Source: Nemertoderma westbladi | Lineage: Eukaryota; Xenacoelomorpha; Nemertodermatida; Nemertodermatidae | Direction of reading: 5' to 3' | Assembly (NCBI GenBank): GCA_032718475.1 | Contig: JAUCBJ010000315.1 | Location: forward strand, 1 to 64,000 | Length of the DNA stretch: 64,000 nucleotides | Part shown: in pieces, positions 34,589-44,581 of the stretch | Position numbering within the stretch: the first letter of the stretch is position 1 | How the letters are laid out: each line of letters opens with the position of its first letter | The notes under the pieces: generated by a model | Databases searched by the model: none | What the model saw: only the letters and a program-made list of their open reading frames with translations | Told to the model about the DNA's origin: nothing | Program-made: the position numbers and the translations under genes

Positions 34589-36559
34589 TTAAAGGGAGAA
34601 AATACGGTTGAAATGACAGATGTACATAAAGACCAACTTTTCATGGATTATAAAGAAAGGTTTAGAGTTCTGACAGATAAGACCAACTGGGAGCCCAGAA
34701 ATAGACACCGCTTATCTGAGCCCATGACGGAGGCAGCAAATGTATCAGCAGCAATTCGATCCTTAAATTTAGGAAAATCATCAGATTATCATGCGCTGAA
34801 GGCGGAACACCTCCTCCATGGTCAGTATGATGAATTACATGGATTCTTAACAGACATGTACAACAACATAATGACTATTAGTTTCTTCCCACAGTACCTA
34901 TGTACAAGCCTTCTATTACCCTTGCTGAAAAGTGAAGATCGTGATATACACAAGACGAGTAGCTATCGCGTCGCTATGGAGTATTAATCGACCATGCGTT
35001 CTAATTAGTCCTAATAAGTAATAATTCTTATTAATTAACGCAATACTTAAGTGCAGAGTTGGTATTAAGATAAGGTGTTATATTAGGTATTATACGTACA
35101 TATTGTTTAATGTGTCTCCCTATGATTTTAGTGCAACTGCACTACACTACATATATCTACTTAACGCAAGGCTTAATTAGTACCGGTATATATTTTTATT
35201 GTGCAATATTGTATTGTGTTTCCAGTTGATTTTAGTGCAAATGCGAATTATATTATTTTAACTTGTGAATTTTTATTATTATAGCCACCGGAGCGTAAGC
35301 CTGATGATAAAATGAATGATGAAATGAAATGAAAATTAATTAAAAATTTGTGTTCAAAGCGAAAAGTGCTGGTTACTTGTTTTTTTTCATTTTTTGCCTA
35401 CGTAGAGGACTAAAACAGCTACATATAGTTAGTAGATCAATTTTAAATATTTTCAATGGATTTTGCGCTCCAGAAAACCTGTATTGAAAAACAATTTGCC
35501 GAAAATTGTAACTTTCAAAATTTATGAAAATTGTTAGCTACTTGTAATTTTGGTGCTGCCAAATAGCCACCTCGGTACATTTTTTCGAAATTTTTTTTTC
35601 GGTCGGATTCGGACTAGTGAAATCTACGTACCAACAAAAATCAGACGTTTTCTTTAATATTTGTAGATTTTAAAGAGGGGGGGGGGGGGGCAATATGACC
35701 CCCCTCCGGTATTTGTACAAAATTTTATAGCCCGGTACTAATAGGTTTAAGAAAGAAAAAGGGCCCGCCTTTGTTGAAATTCAAGCAAGGACTACTACAG
35801 TATTATTTTTAACAACTGTTTTCATATTTTTTTGTTTGGAATTTAAACCAAATACACGTTGGTTAAATCTTTACAATTTATATTCAGTCTCTAACGCGTA
35901 AACCATATTATAATTAAGCAATCACCTCATTAAATACCTCCATACAGGCCTCACACAGTGTCCACAACAACTTCACACGATACTGAAAGTAAATATGTAA
36001 ATGAATTTACATACTAGAATTAGCAGGAGTAGCTAACTTTGGAATTAACTTAGTCTGATTGTGCCGACGGTCTGCCTACCCTCAGGATGTTGTTATAACT
36101 GACAGTAATGTAATCAAAGAACTCCACCACCACTAAATAGCTTCGGTTGCTAAACTAATTTACTACAAGGCGTAGCTTCTGTAAGATGCTTTGCTACCGG
36201 TTGGGCATGTATTTTTACTGATTTTTGAATTTTGCATATTTGTAACTCTCTAACTCGGCTTATAATGAAGCCTCATGATCTGCCTGTATTATAATAATTC
36301 ATCAATATTTCCTAATAATAACACAGGTAGTGGATTATCTGCCAAAGTAATCTTGATAACATTGCAATGGTTTATGATAGAAAAATTGGCTTATATATTT
36401 GGGGGGGATTTACATATCATTATTATCGGTATTTTTGGTGAATAAGTGGTTTCACATTACTCTAACATTTATTACAAGGTATATTTATTTATTTTTTATA
36501 ACTGCAACACGACAATTTTATGGTCAGCCACGTAAATCCACTTCCTCTCATTCCTCAAC

Positions 36560-36785
36560 ACAGAGCTGTGGATTTTAACAAAATGTTTGCGGAATGCCAA
36601 TTTCAGACCATCATGTTTCCTCTCAACAGCGATTATAGCTAGATCATGAAGGTTAATCTTATTTCTAATCTTTAATCCGCAAACTTCTTATTGGTCCAAT
36701 CAAGCGAATTTATGAATTTATTGCCCTATCGCTGGTAAGACGTGACTGCAGGCAGGGTAACGCTGTTCCAATATTATCAATACAA
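36560..36785. other. Spacer between repeat B and repeat C
   Basis: Non-coding; resembles parts of 48,150-48,300. Nothing else seen. Confidence 0.4.
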
Positions 36786-37170
36786 TTCGGAATCATTTTT
36801 ATGTTCCGGAACCTAACTCTCTACCATTCATTAAAAGTCGCATCCACGCCATCCATTTTTATCTTGATAACGATAGCTAACATCCATCGGATAATACTAG
36901 CGCTGTATTTGGCTACCATACGTCAGATGAGGCCACCAGTCCCTCCTCTTCATAATTGGTAAGACCCATCTGTTATTACTAAGGCCCTTCTTGTTGTAGC
37001 TAAGAGTGAGCCTACAATGATATGGAGTTATGTCGCTAAACTTAGGCCTAATGTTACGGTATTCTGTTGTCGGTACATTAGCGAGGTTTACGCTTCAATT
37101 GCTCTCTTATCTTCGGATTACCAATGTTTCTATTTGGGGATTCTCTCATTACTGTCTCTCTCAAAAATGA
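36785..37170 (+). repeat. Repeat C, copy 2
   Basis: Same strand as 13,262-13,650 with small differences. It breaks off before the LINE fragment of copy 1 and joins a SINE-like 3' piece in opposite direction. Confidence 0.65.
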
Positions 37171-37290
37171 GCAAAAATGTCGTGCCACCACCATACAATC
37201 TACAATTGAGCGGACGGGCAATGCAGCGGGCATTAAGAATGCTATGCCGACTTGTCGGCAAAATTGCACCTCCACAACTCCCTATCTTAA
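37170..37290 (-). mobile_element. SINE/LINE 3'-end fragment
   Basis: On the minus strand this reads GGAGTTGTGGAGGTGCAATTTTGCCGACAAG, then AGCATTCTTAATGCCCGCTGC, a mixture of the RTE-like LINE end and the SINE-like element of 9.1 kb. It lies at the junction of repeats C and E. Confidence 0.5.
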
Positions 37291-38150
37291 ATTTTCGATC
37301 ACCAAAAACCAAAACTAAACGACATATCGCCGACAAACGATATAAAACATTTTCTATTTGAGCAATCTACTAAAGATTAAAGTTATAAAGTGATGTCGCC
37401 ATAATTTGTAGTAATGTAATAATGTAGTCACACAAAAGAAAGAAGGACGACAGAAAATAGGCCAACCCCTTTCGGAGTGAATGTTGAATCGAACAAAGGT
37501 TTACATAAAGGTGGCATTGGGCCAAATCATAATTGTTCGTTGGAGCAAAATTAATTGTTAGTCGAATTAATATCTGGGGCCGTTTAAACAGCAGTATAGA
37601 GAGAGGAAAATTCAAACTATTCAAACCAATTCAAACACTAAAGAAACATTTATTATCATTAAAGTTATCTTGAAATTAATATGTGTCACACGGGAGAAGT
37701 AATTTAATATATAAATTAATATACAAAAATATACGTCTAGTGGTAAAATTCCTGGTGTTCCAGTCATGAGGTCCTGGTTCGATCCCTAGATGGGGCAACA
37801 CTACGTGGGAACAGGGATTCAATTGCTGTAGCCCAACATAGACCTTCATCCATTACTGGAGTAGATAAATGGGAACCACATCAACTTGGGAAACAGTGTG
37901 GAACGGATTCCTGTGGACCACGCGGTTGTGAAAAGACATTACTTGGCTTAATTAACCAGAAAGATTCTCCTCCTATTCAATATTCAAAAATATATTTATT
38001 ATATTTAGCAAGAAATATATATATAGTTGGTTTATAAAAACTTGGTTTACCAAGTTTATTAAATACATTGAAACTAAATTACATTTTTATTCATCTTGAT
38101 GGACACTAAGGAATTGTGACATTTTAAATCCTTCTTCATTATTGGTGCGG
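37290..38150 (+). repeat. Repeat E, copy 2 (inverted relative to 18.7-19.9 kb)
   Basis: Matches copy 1 reversed, including the tRNA-derived SINE. Non-coding. Confidence 0.65.
37729..38065 (+). mobile_element. tRNA-derived SINE, copy 2
   Basis: The tRNA-like head has A-box-like CTAGTGGTAAAATTCC (37,737) and B box GGTTCGATCCC (37,776-37,786). The body extends to the CTTGGTTTACCAAG palindrome at about 38,041-38,054. It matches copy 1 with a few substitutions, both copies lying inside the same larger inverted repeat, so they are one insertion duplicated. Confidence 0.65.
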
Positions 38151-38157
38151 ATTAAAC

Positions 38158-39115
38158 GTTATTGGATCCCAAATAAAATTAAATAATTTAATATAATTCC
38201 GTAGATCGTTGTACGAAAAGGTCCTACTGTATTAAACGTTAAAGAACCGATTATTTAAGCAAACCTCATTCTTTGCGCTCGCTTTGTAAGAACAAATCAC
38301 AACTCGGTGAATTAATTTATTCTCTCAATGTAAAAATATTAATTAAGGGAAATGAGCAGGTTTCAGTCGCACGTAATTCTAACCAAAACAATAAACGAAA
38401 GCAATAGAACAACTTACAGTTTCATTTTTGGGAGAAATCAGCTGTTATATGTTAGTAATGAAGCAGGTTACAGAGGCGTGTTGTGGGAACCAAAACAATA
38501 CACGAAAGTTAAAACATGTGTTTAGTATAGGTCTTTATTATTTGAGTCATGGGTCTTTGGTCTTTGTTTTGTAGTCACCCAATAATTAATTAGTTTTTAA
38601 TTCAGTAGCATTTTCAGAGGAGGAAATGATTTATCTTTGAAAATTCTAATTGCGGAGCAGTTATATTATAATTATCTACCACTAATATCCGAGAATATTT
38701 AGAGCCATTATTTACACCCAATTAACTCGGACCCCAACAGACAGACAGACACCAACGTTCTACCTGAACCTACAGATTAACCGAGGTTTAAACAGTCCCC
38801 TGTTGCGACACACTTCTCCAGATAATTACTCCCCACAGAGCACAGAGAGTTAAGGAGCCACACGCCTCCCTCCCTAAACCCTAACTAACAGACAATGTCC
38901 TCTTGAAGAAGTTCACACATTATAAGTGGGATGAGGTCCATCCAGTTTGTGGGTTTGGGCCGAGCCAGTTAGCGGTTTGCGATGGACCCATAGAATCTAT
39001 TGAGTTTGCAAACAATTAACCCGTATTTGTAACTGTGCCCGGGTCGCATGTCCCTTATCAGTGAGGGGTATTAGAGTGTTAGAACGGGATGCGGAACCCA
39101 AGAGCTGTACTTGTT
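38158..39115 (-). repeat. Repeats A and D, inverted copy
   Basis: 38,166-38,575 is repeat A reversed and 38,580-39,115 is the 16,600-17,140 part of repeat D reversed, in the same relative order as on the left. Confidence 0.75.
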
Positions 39116-39477
39116 TAAAAATAGCCAGATAAAAAAGGAATTGAGTGAATTTTGTGAGCTTTCTAAGCATTTATTTATAACAATGAAGTTAAATACTGAT
39201 TACAAGTAATCTTCCACCACATTGGTAATGTATAATATACTCTATTTAATAGACCTACACTATATCTATAAATACAATACATTATGAATATATTTGATTA
39301 AATTCAATCATTGGTGCTGAATAATACTGTAATACGGTGCAGAATACAGTACAGAATACTGTAATTTAACAAAAAAATATTTTAATATCTATAATCACAA
39401 TTTAAATATTTAAGCCAGCCTTTTAAATAAAATACTACGGAGCCCTTATGGGTCATTTATTCATAACTACTAGGCCT
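39115..39477. other. AT-rich non-coding spacer
   Basis: No gene, terminal repeats or RNA seen. Short ATACTGTAAT repetitions occur near 39,328-39,362. Confidence 0.4.
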
Positions 39478-39750
39478 ACTACTACTACTAGGATCGGCAT
39501 GCTGCATTACAGCTGCATTTTAAGAATGCTGTGCCGGCTTGTCAACAAAATTGCACCGCCACAACTCCCTATCACCCATGACATTTGCTAGATCATCCGC
39601 ATCTTCAAGGCCAGTGTCCTTTAAGATGCGGATAATCTAGCAAATGTCATGGGTGATAGGGAGTTGTGGCGGTGCAATTTTGTTGACAAGCCGGCACAGC
39701 ATTCTTAAAAATGCAGCTGCAATGCAGCATGCCGATCCTAGTAGTAGTAG
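39478..39750. repeat. Head-to-head RTE-like LINE 3' ends forming a hairpin
   Basis: Arms 39,478-39,606 (minus) and 39,623-39,750 (plus) are the same terminal segment of the RTE-like LINE, from GATGCGGATRATCTAG to the (TAG)n tail, in opposite directions with 16 bp between them. Both (TAG)n tails face outward. Twin priming or self-copying could give this. Confidence 0.88.
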
Positions 39751-40317
39751 TCCTAGTATGTGACTTCCAAATCCTGGAAAGCCTATTCAAGGCTGCCCAT
39801 GCCTTTCCCTTAAGTATTCGAAAATAAAATTGTATAGTAATAAAATAATGTATGTATAAACACCATGATCCGTAATCTATGTCTGAAATTTTAAATCCAA
39901 CTAGTTCAACTCACCATCGATGACCCCATGTGAGGCCAGAATTTTCGATTTTCCCCATTTTTTACATTTTTGGTCGTAATTTATTATTATTACTAGAAAG
40001 CATGTGTTGCAAGGATTCCAAAAATATAATAAATATACCCTGACAGCGATTTTACAATCTTTGAATGACAATGTCAGCTGTTTCTCAACGAAACAAGATA
40101 TTGTTACATATTTGGATTCCTTCCACAAATTCTGGTTCCAAAGTCTTGGTGTAATTGACGGTTAGTTTATCTACAGTAATTGTGTTTAAAATTTCAAGTA
40201 ATATGAAAAAGATTTGCGGGAAAATATAGGTCCGTGTCACCATTGCCACTACATTACGGGAAAAGGTGTACCAATACAAAAAAAGGTTAATGTCAATCTT
40301 TATCAATACCCCGAATT
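39750..40317 (-). other. 3' flank of the cysteine-rich gene
   Basis: About 40 bp (39,756-39,795) resemble an internal piece of the RTE-like LINE. The rest is unique. On the minus strand AATAAA (at about 39,980) could be the poly(A) signal of the upstream gene. Confidence 0.4.
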
Positions 40318-41010
40318 CTAAAAGATTAGACACATTATGATGATCACGGCTAGTTGTATCATTGATGAGATGTTGTTTGCAGACCCATTCATCGTCGTGG
40401 TGTAATCGACAACGTTAGTGGTTGCATCGCCAGTCGTTGCTGCTACGGTAGTTGGACGTGATGTAAATAAGTCAGCTGCGTCCCATTCGAAAGCAGGGCA
40501 AGTGCTGTTACAGCAATCAAATTGACAAATTTCCTTTGTGAGTGTCATCTGACTCTTGTAAATTTCTTTCACTTTGAAGAAAAGATCACCGAAACCATTC
40601 ATCAGTTGATCTGCCACCTCGGGGGAAGTGAATATTGATTCGCATTGGAATCCTTCTGGATTAGAACATGGATTCTCATTGTTCCACGATACCTTGCAAC
40701 TGTATGCATTCCATTCCAACAAGCCGTTGAACTTAACATCATTCTCCATGACGTATCCAAAGAATCTCATGCTTAAAAATCCGCATTGGTCTTCGCAATG
40801 ATTTTCAATGAAGGGGGGTCTGTCTCCGAAGTTGGCAAATATTAGGCGGTCAATATACGATTGGACCTTATTTTCGAAATCTTCATTTTCATTTGTGTAA
40901 TTGTAGGTTGAACCAAATTTACAAGTGTAGCAAAATCCAAATGAGCAGTGCAACGCTAAGCAAAGCCCTTGTATGAGCCAGAGCTCATACCGACGAGCTG
41001 AGTTTCGCAT
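40318..41010 (-). CDS. Secreted, probably GPI-anchored cysteine-rich protein (230 aa)
   Basis: I do not recognise the family. The ORF starts at the first in-frame ATG, followed by a signal-peptide-like stretch (LWLIQGLCLALHCSFGF), after which the mature chain would begin CYTCKFGS. About 16 cysteines follow, in clusters CEDQC, YSCKVSW, PCSNPEGFQC, and FDCCNSTCPAF. A threonine-rich stalk (about residues 185-210) and a C-terminal hydrophobic tail (IQLAVIIIMCLIF) after NGSANN suggest a GPI anchor. A CYxC start and a late CC..xxC recall Ly6/uPAR three-finger proteins, but the domain is too long for a single one, so this is only a possibility. It appears once in the window and is not part of any repeat, so it is likely a host gene. 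Whether further 5' exons exist is unknown. Confidence 0.6.
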   Translation of the reverse strand: MRNSARRYELWLIQGLCLALHCSFGFCYTCKFGSTYNYTNENEDFENKVQSYIDRLIFANFGDRPPFIENHCEDQCGFLSMRFFGYVMENDVKFNGLLEWNAYSCKVSWNNENPCSNPEGFQCESIFTSPEVADQLMNGFGDLFFKVKEIYKSQMTLTKEICQFDCCNSTCPAFEWDAADLFTSRPTTVAATTGDATTNVVDYTTTMNGSANNISSMIQLAVIIIMCLIF

Positions 41011-41029
41011 GCTAATTGCAAAGCGCCAC

Positions 41030-42030
41030 TTTCATTGGAGATATTCAAAGATTCAATAGGTGTAAATTCATCGGGTCTATAAACCTTCTTTCTTATATTT
41101 CAAGAAAAGTGAATGTATAGTAATGAGATGCAATTAATCCTTGTTTTGTTTTTCCAATTAAATATATTCAATTGTATTTCCGATGATAAATGTAATAGTT
41201 ATGATATGATTCTAATTCACTTTATATTAAATATAAGTTATTGATTAATAGTGGATATTCGATCTTTGTTGTTTAAATTTTCGATACATACATAGATACA
41301 CGTTGTGGGGGCTTCGCGCGGCACAAGAGCCTATATAAGAAAGTGTACTGATCTCTATTAGATATACGAAAATCCTCATTCCCAAAATATCAACGAAGGA
41401 TGCTTTCAGTTTGTAAAAAACAGATATCCATTTGAGTTTGCATTAACTGTCATTTGTAAACCTTCTAACTAGGGCTACTTAAGTTAAGTATGACATTTTT
41501 AGTTTTACAATACTCGTCTCCTTCATTACCCTAGTTGCACTCACCCTGTTTTGTCTCAAAATATTTTTTATAAACGGAGACTAACGACCTTTATAACTAT
41601 GCAAAGTATCGAAATTGTGCGATTAATTGCTGATTTGTGGTAGATGGATACTCGTATCCACTGCAAAACTCGTTGCGTTCGTCCTGTACAACATTCCATT
41701 ATCAGTAATGGATAAAATGACATAATGACATGACCTGTACATCTGGTCACACAAATACCTAGCATAAAACATTCTACCACCGGTACTGATCAAAATGACA
41801 TATCGTCCAATACGCTAAACCAGGTTGTTTAGGAGTCATCATAATACTCGCCTCTTTCATTAACCTCGTTGCGATCGTCCTGAAGGCCACACAAAAATTA
41901 TACATGGGAAATTTATAAAGTTTTGGCAAACAACATGTGTGCAAAGTTTGGTTAGAACCCAAGATAATGACGAAGAATAAGGAAGACTCTCTAAACCTTT
42001 CAAGTTTATATCAAGCCCGGTTCACAGATA
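41030..42030. other. Unique intergenic sequence with one TIR-element end
   Basis: At about 41,305-41,325 GTGGGGGCTTCGCGCGGCAC resembles one end of the GTGGGG TIR family, without a partner nearby. Otherwise no gene or repeat is visible; two similar short segments with CTCGTTGCG/GTCCT words lie near 41,670 and 41,865. Confidence 0.4.
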
Positions 42031-42205
42031 CACTTTGTGGTGACAGTGAAGTGAAAATGCAGTTCCAGCGCTGTGAGAGAGTGGTGTGAGATAGCAGTGG
42101 CAGCGCAGTGAGAGCGTGGTGAGAGAGTGGTGACAGCGCTGTGAGAGTGCAGTGAGAGTGCCTTAAGTGAGCGGCGGTGACAGCGCGGTGAGAGAGTGGT
42201 GATAG
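42030..42205. repeat. Degenerate GTGAGAG/GTGACAGCGC minisatellite
   Basis: Irregular units built from GTGAGAGAGTGGTGACAGCG recur about six times. No ORF of meaning. Confidence 0.7.
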
Positions 42206-42780
42206 AATAAAGATAGATCAGTCGATCAGTTAAGGGATTTGGAAGGTACTGTAAATTCGCTAAAGGGTACCGTAAAAGAACATAAATTTGAACTACAAGA
42301 AGCAACGGATTGCGTTGGAAAGCGATAAACTAGTTAGCATACAAAAGGGTATACCACCCCCTGTAACTGTATATAAGACTCTTACGTCTGAATCTAATAA
42401 TCGGAAAGTCGGAAACCCCTATAGCAAATAATATAAATAGACCAACTTATAATGAGACCCCTATATGTCTGACATGTCTATATGTATAGGTCCAACAGTA
42501 CAATATGCCGCCTGGCATATGGGGATACAGAAAAGGTTGAATAGTTTATGAAGTGGTCATCCTTGGGAGATTGTGTTGCGCAACCATTCTTTTCCGGTAA
42601 CATCCAAGAGAGAAAGGAGCTTCCGTTGCTTCTTGTTTCCTTCCTTCACTTTACTTTACATCATTTAGGTAAATACCAATTACGTCACACAATGTGCAAC
42701 TGTATGTAAAGTAATAAAATTCGGCAGTGTATCGCACTGTACTGTATGTCCGAGTTTAGGAACGGATACCGCAGAAATAT
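42205..42780. other. Non-coding unique sequence
   Basis: No recognisable gene or terminal repeat. Confidence 0.4.
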
Positions 42781-42781
42781 A

Positions 42782-43141
42782 CCACCGACAATAGTCTGAC
42801 TACCACCGACAAAAACTAATAATAAAAGAAACACACCCACATATGAAAAACACTAACGTTTTTTACCATTACGCTATGCAATATAATAATTTAAAACAGA
42901 TAATATATGAAGGCGGTATTATATTTTAAAGAAATTATCGTGACTAATTACACCACCGACAACAGGCCGACAGTGGACAATATACTTTGTTATAAATATT
43001 TGGACTGGAAATAAAAATTGTATAATCATGTACTTAAATAGTTTACTAACATTGCCGAAGTTGTCGGTATACTGTCGGTTTGCGATTTTACCTGTCGGTT
43101 TGTGTCGGTTTATGTCTTTTGTTGTCGGTGGTTGTCGGTGG
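42782..43141. mobile_element. Putative 360-bp MITE (CCACCGACA ends, TA target)
   Basis: Left end TA|CCACCGACAATAG with a second CTACCACCGACAAAA inside; right end has GTTGTCGGTGGTTGTCGGTGG|TA. The ends are inverse of each other with TA on both sides. Further TGTCGG words occur through 43,060-43,165. No ORF. A TA target suggests a Tc1/mariner-type parent, but this is weak. Confidence 0.5.
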
Positions 43142-43768
43142 TATGCGAAAGGTGTCGGTGACGTATATGCCCCTATATGTCTATATGTTTTTTGTTGGGA
43201 CGTGTTTATTGCAAATTTTCTCCAGTTTGTCATAAAAAACAACATTACATTTTTCTATATTTTCGACTTTTTTATCAGTATAAGACCAGTTAGAAGTTAG
43301 TTGAATATCGTGAAGAAAGTTTGTGCTATTGAAATTTGAAAAGTCAAATGCCGTATGATGATTTTAAAATAACAGGAATACTTTTGGAGCCAAGTAAAGG
43401 TGGGTTGATGGTCTGATATACCAATTTTTACTTTTAAAGTTCTCGATTTTGATAAACAAGAGGTAATACGATAATGTGATATGATATATAATAAATATAT
43501 ATAATATATAATATAATATATATATAATATAAAATATTATGATATATGATCGATTCAGTTTGAATAGTTGAACCGGTATTATTAGTCCAGGAGCTGCTAA
43601 TGCGAGTAGGTGAATTAATTAATTGTACAAATCCGTAGCTATTAAGTAAGTTGATATATTCCTTCGGTTTGTCCTCCAGACTGCCAGATACAGACTCTTA
43701 TGACGCTAATAAACAACACCAATACCAATACCAACGCTACTCCCATTCAAAATTCATATTTGTCACAG
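43142..43768. other. Non-coding, with a TA-rich tract
   Basis: A tract of about 70 bp of TATA/AATATA words lies at 43,475-43,545. Nothing else seen. Confidence 0.5.
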
Positions 43769-43769
43769 T

Positions 43770-43905
43770 GGGGATAAGTTACCAGGGGCGATAAAGACCC
43801 AGGGGCGATATATTCCCAAGGGGCAATAAAGGACCATTTGAGGGGCGATAAGTTCCCAGAGGGCGATAAGGGCCAGGGGCGACAAAGGTGCAAGGGGCGA
43901 GAAGC
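43770..43905. repeat. Minisatellite AGGGGCGATAA, about 8 units
   Basis: Units of about 15-20 bp around AGGGGCGATAAAG or AGGGGCGATAAGTTCCC recur, with variable spacers. Confidence 0.8.
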
Positions 43906-44267
43906 CCCACAATCAGATTGAAAAGGTAAGCGAACCCGAAATGCACGTCCAATTCAGTGACGTGAATAACACAGACCAGAGTTCAGAGATGGAAGGATTC
44001 TACACCGATGAGTTTTCCGATGAGAGCGAATCCTGCTACATGATTAACGCAGCCATCTATAGAGCCCTCACCCAGCTACGTGTATAATTTTTTCATGACA
44101 TCCCTGCTACCGTATTTCGCTTGACACAAATGTGATGAACACAATAGGCCTAAAGGCCTTTGGGATAGCTCACCTTACATAAAAGAAATTGTCTTAAATA
44201 GATAATTAAATATATTTTATGAAAACATTTAAATTTAAAGTACAACCTGTTGGTTTAATAGAGTATA
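43906..44267. other. Unique non-coding sequence
   Basis: A short frame at about 43,935-44,085 (KVSEPEMHVQFSDVN...) looks acidic and gene-like but is under 60 codons with no known motif. I do not call it. Confidence 0.35.
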
Positions 44268-44328
44268 ATACAGTAGTTTGCTATGACCTGATGTATAATA
44301 TACATCAGGTCATAGCAAACTACTGTAT
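44268..44328. repeat. 61-bp perfect palindrome
   Basis: Two 30-bp arms (44,268-44,297 and 44,299-44,328) are exact inverse copies around a single A at 44,298. The outer arm sequence begins ATACAGTAGTTTGC. A DNA cruciform or RNA hairpin with almost no loop is possible. Confidence 0.95.
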
Positions 44329-44581
44329 CATCAATGTATATTTATGTAGAGTATATAATAATTACATACATGTAGTAAAGAGGAAAGCTAGAAAGAATAC
44401 AAATCAATAATGTCATTACTCAACGTTATATATCCTCATCCTAAATAAATTGTTTGTTGGAATAGAGAAATAATGCTGTGAAGTAAATTATTAACTTCGT
44501 GAAATAACAAATTTAAAGAACAAGAGTGTGAGAGAATGTGATTAGATTCAAAACTACTATAAAAGTCTTAGGGTTTTAAGC

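Larger units (their letters stand above)
32410..35333 (+). pseudogene. LINE remnant containing a nested TTAA element
   Basis: The coding remains read NRSDHVPVG (end of an APE endonuclease) and NWAMFRKPTF, then a linker (NQAYWQHVRDLAK... FWRTL) to 33,023. The frame continues after the nested element at 34,589 as KGENTVEMT through RT fingers (LGKSSDYHALKAEHL, LLLPLLKSEDRDIHKTSSYR). The RT is cut short at about 34,985, and a 3' end with ATGAATGATGAAATG-type tail closes at about 35,333. There are in-frame stops, so it is inactive. It splits the outer TTAA element between ATAAGTTAATT and TTAATTAAAAATT. Confidence 0.8.
31079..35746. mobile_element. Outer TTAA-flanked element (piggyBac-like ends), interrupted
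   Basis: TTAA at 31,075-31,078 is followed by CCCTATTAAACCCGG; the other end reads CCGGTACTAATAGG then TTAA (35,747-35,750). TTAA target duplications with CCCTA-type ends are characteristic of piggyBac-class elements; no transposase is present, so class is inferred from termini. The empty site (ACTATTAATTAAGAAAG) is at about 7,780. Inside are 160-odd-bp modules each with a GGTGCCAGCACC-type palindrome. Two retrotransposon pieces (31,863-32,044 and 32,410-35,333) are inserted in it. Confidence 0.85.
30764..36560 (+). repeat. Interspersed repeat B, copy 2, split by a TTAA element
   Basis: The parts 30,764-31,074 and 35,751-36,560 correspond to 5,450-5,569 + 7,597-7,790 and 7,790-8,575. This copy lacks the 2,027-bp element of copy 1 but contains the TTAA-flanked insertion. 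Non-coding. Confidence 0.75.

Noticed and set aside
37731-37797. Genuine tRNA gene
   Set aside because: B box is good but T-arm and acceptor pairing fail; it heads a longer repeated body, as in a SINE.
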